Origin: Apricaphanius iberus
Lineage: Eukaryota > Chordata > Actinopteri > Cyprinodontiformes > Aphaniidae
Length of the DNA: 64,000 bases
Direction of reading: 5' to 3'
Assembly (NCBI GenBank): GCA_028564705.1
Contig: JAPXFQ010001529.1
Coordinates: 5,001-69,000, forward strand
Every line of letters starts with the position of its first letter. Positions within the stretch are counted from its first letter, which is position 1. This document shows positions 27,001-39,000 of the stretch, one piece after another. The notes under the pieces were generated by a model. The model ran no database searches. It was not told where the DNA came from and was given only the letters and a program-made list of their open reading frames with translations. Position numbers and translations under genes: made by a program.

Positions 27001-30000
27001 TGTCTGTAGAATGGGAACCAAGGCCATAAAGCTGGGAGTTTTGCTTAGGAAGGATCATAAAACCATAAAACTCAGAATGAACTTTTGACTTGGATCCAGG
27101 AGAAGGACACGTCCCTTTTATGACTGCATAATTCTTGACATCCAATCATTGTTAAGACACTGTTTAAAACGTTCCGATTGGAGCAGATTAATCCTGGGAG
27201 GTTTTGGACGTTTATAAAAGTTATGACACGAAAACCATTCTTTGTCAGATCTCTTTGTCTGACCCAGAGAAAATAGGGCATGTTTCTCTGTAAACTGCAA
27301 TTTGTTAATCTGTTTAAAATAAAAGTGAGAACTGGAAATTGGTTCCTTGTCTCTGTTTTGAACATGCACTGAATTATTTTTTGATAAATTTTAATTCTAC
27401 ACCGCTCAGCCCCACTGACTGAGGAAAGGAGGAGCTAGAGATCTGACCTGGCCTGGAGGTGGAGCATCATCAAGATGTCCCAGCATCTCCACCAGCCTCA
27501 CATAGACCAGGGCCCTCATTTATCAAACCTGTCCGTTATTCTATCCTACCAAAGAACTACAACTAAAGTCTGATTCATGAAATCCCCCACCCTCGTACCA
27601 AGATGATTGTGGCTACTCACAGTCATATGATTACAGAAACGCCCTCAATTGACCAGATTTGTAACACCACTTCCTTCCCTGTGTTCCCAAAAAGAATGGC
27701 CAAGAGAGCGAAGAATTGAATCAAAGTGAAACATAAGTGGGGCAAAAAAAGTATTCATGATTATCAGACCTTTAAAAGTGTCATTGTTAACACGCACACC
27801 AACATGTAGCCGTTATATTATTGCTGCAGACATGAAGAAATGAGGCAAAGAATCTTTTTTTCTCATTAACTTTAGTGGAAATCCTTAACTTCTTTGAACA
27901 AATTAAATGAGTTAAATTCAGACTGAACATTGCTGTTTGGTTCCATTAGCTCACTGGGAACCAACAAAATAAATGACTACCTCAGAGAGAAGGAAAGATG
28001 CAGTAAATGTGTTCCTGTTGGAAATAAAAGAAAAAATGGTTTAATAGAATAAAACGTCCCTCAGCTCACAGCTGGACCAGATCTGCTACTGTGGGGAACA
28101 GATCTTCATATTTGACACTTTTGTGGCTGTGTGTAATTGCAGAGACCAAATGTGCTGCCATCAGTACGCAAGGGAAAAAAAGGGCAGCTTCACTGATAAG
28201 CAGGACCAGCTAGTTGTTACAGTACAGTTAGCAGACCGTTGAATTAAAAGTGTAACAATATCCCAATAAGCTGAAGTGCTTATTGTAATATATAAATAAA
28301 CGGGGTTAAAGGATCTCCGTGCATGCTCACCCCCAAAATTAAATGATGTATTTCTTGGCATATGTCAAACATTTCCTGAAAGATTGTTGCTAATCGGTGC
28401 ATAACTTTTGGAGCTAACAGACAGACGCCAACATGAGCTCCTTGGTGGAGGAGATAAACCGCTTAGAGAAATATTCTGTCAAAGTAAAACTGTTTCAGTG
28501 CTGCAGTTCCTCCGTTCTACCAGTAGATGCTGTGCGTACGAATATGCAGAACTGTACTTATATTTAGGAATATTTCTAAGTACAAATGGATAAATACCAC
28601 ATAATGCATAGAATTGTTCCTACGCACTAAAACATCCGCACAGATCTGTGCATAAGTATGGGTGATAAATGAGAGGCCCTGGTTTTGGTATCCTCAGATA
28701 GACCACAGCCAGGCCCAGTGGGAACGTGATCGGCTGCAGAAAGCTGCAGCCAAGCAGTTGGCATTAAGCTCACACATATCTGTAGTTCTAATGGTCTAAT
28801 GGCCCGCTCTCTGTTTTCATACGCTGATAAAATGCGTTTACCTTCAGCCAAATGGGGAGGTTTCTCCTCGACTGTTCGTTTGATTCAGTGAACGAATGAA
28901 TTCATTCATCGGTTTGGGTCTAAAATGCTGATTATATAAAGCATTTAGTACTTTCTTAAATCTATGAAATTATGTTCTAACTGGGTTGATGAGTTATTTT
29001 ATTTCTTTGTATTTTTTATTTCTTTCCCCTAAATATGAGGATTATGTTTATGTAATCTGAGCAGGAAATGGGTGTTATTCCCAGAGGATATCATGATCCC
29101 CATTACTCTCCTGATTTTAAGCTTTTCTTTCCTTTCTCCTCTCCATTCACTCAGCCAATGTTTGTCAATGTGTCACGTTCAATTTTTGGACTGATAGTTA
29201 TTGTTGAATATGTATTATTGATCCTTGCTACAGTGATGGCTTGAGTTTTAGTTCTGGCCAGCAGTAGGTGTACTCTTTGCAACTCACTGCTCCCATCTGG
29301 GTTGCAGTTCCCGTTTAAGATGCTCCATCAGGAAGCTTTTATTCATCTTTTCACCCTTCCATCTCAGTGTGGACTGATTATATGAAGTACATCTCGTATA
29401 CGATGCTTGCATAAATCTCCCTTTGCTGCAGACAGCGACTTGCTTTTTGCACACAGCTATATCATTTTGCTATATTTATGGCTGAACATCTAGATGATGG
29501 TTCCAGAAGCTGTTAGCATGTTGGGGTATATGTTAAGGAACGTTTCCCTGGTGACCGCCTGGCTGGGTCTACATGGAACCAAACCCACTGGAACCAGACC
29601 CACTGGAACCAGACCCAGTAGAACCAAACCCACTGGAACCAGACCCAGTAGAACCAAACCCACTGGAACCAGACCCACTGGAACCAGACCCAGTAGAACC
29701 AAACCCACTGGAACCAGACCCACTGGAACCAGACCCAGTAGAACCAAACCCACTGGAACCAGACCCAGTAGAACCAAACCCACTGGAACCAGACCCACTG
29801 GAACCAGACCCAGTAGAACCAAACCCACTGGAACCAGACCCACTGGAACCAGACCCAGTAGAACCAAACCCACTGGAACCAGACCCAGTAGAACCAAACC
29901 CACTGGAACCAGACCCACTGGAACCAGACCCAGTAGAACCAAACCCACTGGAACCAGACCCACTGGAACCAGACCCAGTAGAACCAAACCCACTGGAACC

Positions 30001-33000
30001 AGACCCAGTAGAACCAAACCCACTGGAACCAGACCCACTGGAACCAGACCCAGTAGAACCAAACCCACTGGAACCAGACCCAGGAACCAGACCCAGGAAC
30101 CAGACCCAGGAACCAGACCTAGTGGAACCAGTCCTAGTGGAACCAGACCCAGTGGAACCAGACCCAGTGGAACCAGACCCAGTGGAACCAGACCCACTGG
30201 AACCAGACCCACTGGAACCGGAACCAGTGGAACCGGACCCAGTGGAACCAGACCTAGTGGAACCAGTCCCAGTGGAATCAGACCCAGTGGAACCAGACCC
30301 ACTGGAACCAGAACCAGTGGAACCGGACCCAGTGGAACCAGAACTAGTGGAACCAGTCCCAGTGGAATCAGACCCAGTGGAACCAGACCCAGTGGAACCA
30401 GACCTAGTGGAACCAGTCCTAGTGGAATCAGACCCAGTGGAATCAGACCCAGTGGAACCAGAACCAGTGGAACTAGACCCACTGGAACCAGACCCACTGG
30501 AACCAGAACCAGTGGAACCGGACCCAGTGGAACCAGACCTAGTGGAACCAGTCCCTGTGGAATCAGACCCAGTGGAACCAGACCCACTGGAACTAGACAC
30601 ATTGGAACTAGACACAGTGGATCCAGACCCAGTGGAACCAGACCCACTGGAACCAGACCCACTGGAACCGGACCCAGTGGAACCAGACCTAGTGGAACCA
30701 GTCCCAGTGGAATCAGACCCAGTGGAACCAGACCCACTGGAACTAGACACAGTGGAACTAGACACAGTGGAACTAGACACAGTGGAACCAGACCCAGTGG
30801 TACCAGATCCACTGGAACCAGAACCAGTGGAACCAGACCTAGTGGAACCAGACCCACTGGAACCAGACCCACTGGAACCAGAACCAGTGGAACTAGACAC
30901 AGTGGAACTAGACACAGTGGAACCAGACCCAGTGGAACCAGACCCAGTGGAACCAGTCCTAGTGGAACCAGATACAATAGAACCAGACACAATGGAACCA
31001 GACCCACTGTAACCAGACGCATTGGAACCAGAACCAGTGGAACCAGACCCACTGGAACCAGACCCACTGGAACCAGAACCAGTGGAACTAGACCCAGTGG
31101 AACCAGACCCACTGGAACCAGACCCACTGGAACCAGACGCATTGGAACCAGAACCAGTGGAACCAGACCTAGTGGAACCAGACCTAGTGGAACCAGTCCT
31201 AGTGGAACCAGACCCATTGGAAGCAGATCCAGTGGAACCAGAACCAGTGGAACTAGACCCAGTGGAACCAGAACCAGTGGAACCAGACCCACTGAAACCA
31301 GAACCAGTGGAACCAGACCCAGTGGAACCAGACCCAGTGAAACCAGACCTAGTGGAACTAGACCCAGTGGAACCAGACCCAGTGGAGCTAGATCCTGTGG
31401 AGCTAGACCCAGTGGAACCAGAACCAGTGGAACCAGACCCACTGAAACCAGAACCAGTGGAACCAGACCCAGTGGAACCAGACCCAGTGAAACCAGACCT
31501 AGTGGAACTAGACCCAGTGGAACCAGACCCAGTGGAGCTAGATCCTGTGGAGCTAGACCCAGTGGAACCAGAACCAGTGGAACCAGACCCAGTGGAACCA
31601 GAACCAGTGGAACCAGACCCAGGAACCAGACCCAGGAACCAGACCTAGGAACCAGACCCAGGAACCAGACCCAATAGAACCAGACACAATGGAACCAGAC
31701 CCCGTGGAACGGAAACCAGTGGAACTAGACCCAGTGGAACCAGAACCAGTGAAACCAGACCTAGTGGAACTAGACCCAGTGGAACCAGACCCACTGGAAC
31801 CAGACCCAGTGGAACCAGATACAATAGAACCAGACACAATGGAACCAGACCCACTGTAACCAGACGCATTGGAACCAGAACCAGTCGAACCAGACCCACT
31901 GGAACCAGACCCACTGGAACCAGACCCACTGGAACCAGACCCACTGGAACCAGAACCAGTGGAACCAGACCCAGTGGAACCAGACCCAGTGGAACCAGAC
32001 CTAGTGGAACTAGACCCAGTGGAACCAGACCCAGTGGAGCTAGACCTAGTGGAACTAGACCCAGTGGAACCAGAACCAGTGGAACCAGACACAGTGGAAC
32101 TAGACCCACTGGAATCAGAACCAGTGGAACCAGACACAATGGAACCAGACACAATGGAACCAGACCCCGTGGAACGGAAACCAGTGGAACTAGACCCAGT
32201 GGAACCAGAACCAGTGAAACCAGACCTAGTGGAACTAGACCCAGTGGAACCAGACCCAGTGGAACCAGATACAATAGAACCAGACACAATGGAACCAGAC
32301 ACACTGTAACCAGACGCATTGGAACCAGAACCAGTCGAACCAGACCCACTGGAACCAGACCCACTGGAACCAGACCCACTGGAACCAGAACCAGTGGAAC
32401 CAGACCCAGTGGAACCAGACCCAGTGGAACCAGACCTAGTGGAACTAGACCCAGTGGAACCAGACCCAGTGGAGCTAGACCTAGTGGAACTAGACCCAGT
32501 GGAACCAGACCCAGTGGAACTAGACCCACTGGAACCAGAACCAGTGGAACCGGACCCAGTGGAACCAGACCTAGTGGAACCAGTCCCAGTGGAATCAGAC
32601 CCAGTGGAACCAGACCCAGTGGAACTTGACCCACTGGAACCAGACCCAGTGGAACCAGACCCACAGTAACCAGAACCAGTGGAACTAGACCCAGTGGAAC
32701 CAGACCCAGTGGAACCAGACACAATGGAACCAGACCCACTGGAACCAGACCCACTGGAACCAGAACCAGTGGAACCGGACCCAGTGGAACCAGACCTAGT
32801 GGAACCAGTCCCTGTGGAATCAGACCCAGTGGAACCAGACCCACTGGAACTAGACACATTGGAACTAGACACAGTGGATCCAGACCCAGTGGAACCAGAC
32901 CCACTGGAACCAGACCCACTGGAACCGGACCCAGTGGAACCAGACCTAGTGGAACCAGTCCCAGTGGAATCAGACCCAGTGGAACCAGACCCACTGGAAC

Positions 33001-36000
33001 TAGACACAGTGGAACTAGACACAGTGGAACTAGACACAGTGGAACCAGACCCAGTGGTACCAGATCCACTGGAACCAGAACCAGTGGAACCAGACCTAGT
33101 GGAACCAGACCCACTGGAACCAGACCCACTGGAACCAGAACCAGTGGAACTAGACACAGTGGAACTAGACACAGTGGAACCAGACCCAGTGGAACCAGAC
33201 CCAGTGGAACCAGTCCTAGTGGAACCAGATACAATAGAACCAGACACAATGGAACCAGACCCACTGTAACCAGACGCATTGGAACCAGAACCAGTGGAAC
33301 CAGACCCACTGGAACCAGACCCACTGGAACCAGAACCAGTGGAACTAGACCCAGTGGAACCAGACCCACTGGAACCAGACCCACTGGAACCAGACGCATT
33401 GGAACCAGAACCAGTGGAACCAGACCTAGTGGAACCAGACCTAGTGGAACCAGTCCTAGTGGAACCAGACCCATTGGAAGCAGATCCAGTGGAACCAGAA
33501 CCAGTGGAACTAGACCCAGTGGAACCAGAACCAGTGGAACCAGACCCACTGAAACCAGAACCAGTGGAACCAGACCCAGTGGAACCAGACCCAGTGAAAC
33601 CAGACCTAGTGGAACTAGACCCAGTGGAACCAGACCCAGTGGAGCTAGATCCTGTGGAGCTAGACCCAGTGGAACCAGAACCAGTGGAACCAGACCCACT
33701 GAAACCAGAACCAGTGGAACCAGACCCAGTGGAACCAGACCCAGTGAAACCAGACCTAGTGGAACTAGACCCAGTGGAACCAGACCCAGTGGAGCTAGAT
33801 CCTGTGGAGCTAGACCCAGTGGAACCAGAACCAGTGGAACCAGACCCACTGAAACCAGAACCAGTGGAACCAGACCCAGTGGAACCAGACCCAGTGAAAC
33901 CAGACCTAGTGGAACTAGACCCAGTGGAACCAGACCCAGTGGAGCTAGATCCTGTGGAGCTAGACCCAGTGGAACCAGAACCAGTGGAACCAGACCCACT
34001 GAAACCAGAACCAGTGGAACCAGACCCAGTGGAACCAGACCCAGTGAAACCAGACCTAGTGGAACCAGACCCAGTGGAACCAGACCCAGTGGACAGACCG
34101 TGGACAGACCCAGTGGAACCAGAACCAGATAGAACCACAACAAAAACCCCACCCACGAACCAGACCCACTGGAACCAGACCCACAAAACGGAACCAGACC
34201 CAGTAACCAGACCTATGGAACTAACCCAGTGGACCAGACCCAGTGGAGCTAGACCTAGTGGAACTAGACCCAGTGGAACCAGAACCAGTGGAACCAACAC
34301 AGTGGAACTAGACCCACTGGAACAGAACCAGTGAACCAACCAAGGAACCAACACAATGGAACCAGACCCCTGGAACGAAACCAGTGGAACTAGACCCAGT
34401 GGAACCAGAACCAGTGAAACCAGACCTATGGAACTAGACCCAGTGGAACCAGACCCAGTGGAACCAGATACAATAGAACCAGACACAATGGAACCAGACA
34501 CACTGTAACCAGACGCATTGGAACCAGAACCAGTCGAACCAGACCCACTGGAACCAGACCCACTGGAACCAGACCCACTGGAACCAGAACCAGTGGAACC
34601 AGACCCAGTGGAACCAGACCCAGTGGAACCAGACCTAGTGGAACTAGACCCAGTGGAACCAGACCCAGTGGAGCTAGACCTAGTGGAACTAGACCCAGTG
34701 GAACCAGACCCAGTGGAACTAGACCCACTGGAACCAGAACCAGTGGAACCGGACCCAGTGGAACCAGACCTAGTGGAACCAGTCCCAGTGGAATCAGACC
34801 CAGTGGAACCAGACCCAGTGGAACTTGACCCACTGGAACCAGACCCAGTGGAACCAGACCCACAGTAACCAGAACCAGTGGAACTAGACCCAGTGGAACC
34901 AGACCCAGTGGAACCAGACACAATGGAACCAGACACAATGGAACCAGACCCCGTGGAACGGAAACCAGTGGAACTAGACCCAGTGGAACCAGAACCAGTG
35001 AAACCAGACCTAGTGGAACTAGACCCAGTGGAACCAGACCCACTGGAACCAGACCCACTGGAACCAGACCCAGTGGACTAGAACCAGGTATTAGTTCAGT
35101 TACGCTGCTAAATAATAGGGAAGTCACTGACCTTGGCATCAATTTTAACATCAATATGGACACAGATTTTTATATTGGTGCATTCCTTATTTTAGGCTAT
35201 AAAAGTGAAAGATAATGGGGAGTTTCTGTCTCATGAGTTGCTGGTTGAAAACCCAGGATCTGATGGATTCTGTTCTTCCCGGCGTTCAGACACCGGAGAG
35301 ACGCTGCTTGGCTTCATGTGCTGTGCAGATGAAGATGGAGGAAGATATCTGTAGATGATGTCATCATCAGGGTTCATCTGAGTCGACAGGTTGATCCTGT
35401 GTTAGAATGTGTTTGTAGCTTTTAACTGGACTTTCTGCTCACTTCAGAGCGAACCTGTCAGCCTGTTAGTTAACGCTCAGCAGGTTAAGGTTACCTAGGG
35501 ATGAACTGGATTTGTTGACAAGCAGCTGGTTTAACATGAGGATCCCTGATCAGCCAGAAACATTAAGAGGTGTAGTTTATTACTCAGCTAGTTCTTTATC
35601 CTAAACTCCTTACTGGGATCATTCCTGTTTCTAGATTCCTCATCATGCTCCATCTACCAGAACGTTCTACTCCTCCTTCCTTCCTTCCCCAGTCCAGCTT
35701 CTGTAGACGCTCTCTGATAGATTCATGGTTACTTAAGAGAAAAGTGGCCCACAGGAAGGGATTAGCTCGATTATCTTCACACTGTCAAATCTAATCAGGC
35801 AGACCTCAGTCTGCTCCGTGGTCTCCAGGACGCCCTGAGTCCACCTCTCCTGCTAATCCAGCTCTATACTCTCATTCTTCTGCCACAAACATCTCACTGG
35901 CATCACCTTATAATCCCACCTGCTCTAACTGGGTTGTGTTCTCAGGTCTATGGAGAATACCGAGCCAGCCTGGCCTTCGACCTCGTCAGCAGCCGACAGA

Positions 36001-39000
36001 AAAATGTGAGTGAAATACAAAAACAGTTCATAACGCAGGAATCCTTTTGGATTGAACTGGATTTCTGCAGAGATGGCCTAATTAAAGTAATTCATGTGTG
36101 AAGTGGCGGAGTTTTGGTAAAAGCAGCTACAAGTTTTACTCTGAAACATGGAAGTAGAACGAGCTACACTGCCTTGGAAAATACATTCAGACGCTAAATA
36201 ACGCTGATGTTCCAGCTTAATATCTGAAAGGTGTGGTAGGCATGAGTGTTCAGAGCCCTAAATAAAAGCTGGTGCAACCAACCCCAGCAGTAAACAGTGT
36301 GTAACCTGTGTGTGCAGCTGTTCTCTCCGTCCCTCAGAGGTTCCTCAGAGAACCACAGAGAACATCCAGCATCATGAAGAACCCAGCAGGCGGCTCAGAC
36401 ACAGGTTCACTCTAAAGCTGGGTTCGGTTCTGCTACAACATCCCAAAGGTTGATCATCTCAGTGACTAAGTATGGCTCCACCTTCCCAAACACTGCCTGA
36501 GGAGTTAGACAATCTGCCAAAAAGCCCATGGTAACTCTGGAGGAGCTGCAGAGATCCACAGCTCGGGTGGTTGCACAGAACAAAACTGGTCCTGAGTGGA
36601 GAGCGGCGTTCCTGCCGTTAGCCAGAAGCTATGCAGCAACACAGCCAGCCTGCTCCAATCAGAGGAGACCAGGGCGGAGCTTCTACTGTTTGTCTCTCTA
36701 TGTGCAGAGCTGACTGTCTGAGGGGAATGAATAAAAATGTACACCACACTTTTCAGATTTATAGAGGTAGAAATGTAGCGAGGCATTTCTGATTTTCCTT
36801 CCCATCAGTCAGTAGATTGAGTTGGTCTGTCACTAAATATCCCATAATATGGCCTGGTGGCTGTCATTTGTCAAAGAGGGAAAGGTTCAAGGTGTGTGAA
36901 TACATAACCTTGAATTTATCACTAATTTATAAATATCATTATTACTGTAATGAGATAACTTTTAAAGCTGTATTAACCTGTACTTTATGGATATAATATG
37001 CTCCTGTTTTAGAGTTTCTGATTAGAGAGAAAATCTTTTTTGACAAACGTATTCCTCAAAAAGCATGGTGTGTGTGTGTGGTTTTACTGGCTTTAGTGTG
37101 TGTTTATTGTGTGTTTGGGGCCAGGGTTGTGAAATGCTGATGGTTCTGCTCTGAAACTGTTTCCAGGCTTACACCGACTACAGCGACTCCGTCTCCAGAA
37201 GAATGGGCTTCATCCCACTTCCTCTAGCTCTTCTGGTCCGTCAGCCGGTGTTTCCATACATGACGCCATGTTCCGTTTCTACCTGGTAGCATGTGTTGAG
37301 CTGTTGTTTCTGTTGGTCCTTTAGCTGATCAGAGTAGTGACGAGCTCGGTGAAGATCCAGGGGTCGCTGTCCTTCATGTGTGTGCTGCTGTTTTACCTGG
37401 GGTAAGGATCAACTGTAGCATGCTCCCTTCCTATGCTCTCAAACCTCTGCTCTGTATTGACGTGTGTGGTGCGTTTGTGAGCAGGATGATCACTCTGAAG
37501 GTGCTCAACAGCATCGTTCTCCTCGGAACATCTTGCACGTTTGTCAAAGAGGCCAAGATGGAAGAGAAGCTGTTCGACCCGCCTCCGTCCGTCTCCTCCA
37601 GCCGTGCCAACTCCAGAGCCAACCGCACCAAAACCACTCAGGCTTCAGGTCAACAAGGTAACACAGCTGCTCTGTTATACACACAAACACATACATGTAG
37701 ATGTGTGACACGCGTGGATGTAGAGAGCATCACTTTGTTTGTTCAACCCTGGAGCTTTTAGAGCTCTTTGACCAGTTCTGGGGCCTGCTTTGCTCATATG
37801 TCTTGGGTCATTATCCTGTTATTAAAACCTGCTGGCATCTCATCCAGTTTTTAAAGTCTTGTACTCTAACGAGGAAACAGGCCCACAGCATCACTCCTCC
37901 TCTGTCATACTGAGTGTATGAGGTGCTTTTCCAGGTATTCATCCTCTGTTTTAATCCAGACCAGAGTGAGTGTGGCTCAGTAGGTGGAGTTGTAGGGTTG
38001 TAGGTTCAGTTCCAGCTTCCTCCTGCTGCATGTTGATGTGCCCCTGGGCAAGGCGCCTACCAAGCTCTGTAGCGGTGTAGAGTGCAAAGGATGAATGTGT
38101 CTCCGGTGTTCAGCATGACTAGAAAGCGCTATATAAGTTCATGATCTATTTTTGTTATCCATCAGTTTGACCAACAAAGCCTAAAACATCCACCAATCTA
38201 GTTTTACTCATAAATGTTTTAAATCATAGCGTATGCAATTGTATGGATTTTGTATTCATTTGATGTAACTGGGCGACTGTGGCTCAGTGGTAGAGTAGTT
38301 GGCTTGCAATCGGAGGGTAGTAGGTTCGATTCCAGCTTCCTCCAGTCACATGTCGATGGGCAAGGCACTTAACCCCCCACTTCTACATCGTCCTACCGAG
38401 CCATGTTGGCTGTCGGTGTATGAATGAATGGGTGAATGTGGCTTCAATGTAAAGCGCTTTGAGTGGTCAGTAAGACTAGAAAAGTGCTATATAAGTTCAG
38501 TCTATTTACCAGTCCATCAACAGGCTGAACGGAGAGCTACAAATGCATCAAGAAATGAAATAATTGACCTGCTGAACTCAGGATCACAACAGGAAACGGT
38601 GGGAGTGCTGCAGAAGTTATGGTCATCAGGTTCTGGTTTTGATGACTTCTCATGGGGGCTGGATCTGTTGTCACACTGAAGACTGGAATTAAGCTCCACT
38701 TCAGCCAAAGTTTCTGTAAGTGAAGCTGATCAGAAGTTGGAAAATCTCCTGACCCACCAGCGCCTGGTTAGGGAGATGTGTCCGGGTCTCATATCATGCT
38801 CTGATGTTCTCACGGGAACCTGTTTGTGATTGATTTTTGAAAATGTCAGTATGCCTGCAGAATTACTGACAGCCTTCAGGTTTCTCCTTCACCTTTTAAA
38901 AGAACGATCAAATGTGGAAAATATTTGCTTAACCTTTATTCTTGGTATCATCTCCCAGAAGCTTGTTATTATGATGGAAATGACCCGATGGCCTGAGGAT

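Noticed and set aside
27050..27370. Possible solo LTR in tapt1 intron 9
   Set aside because: Composition is suggestive, but there are no matching termini, no second copy and no target duplication that I could find.
29490..35163. Very long open frames (up to more than 1100 codons) with Thr-Gly-Thr-Arg-Pro, Glu-Pro-Asp-Pro, Gly-Ser-Gly-Ser-Thr or Leu-Val-Pro repeats
   Set aside because: They occur in several frames on both strands, are fully explained by a stop-free 15-bp repeat, and lie inside a tapt1 intron without splice or start context.
38268..38345. Possible tRNA gene
   Set aside because: Boxes A and B are present but the sequence continues into a SINE body with an L2-like tail and does not form a complete tRNA cloverleaf by eye.
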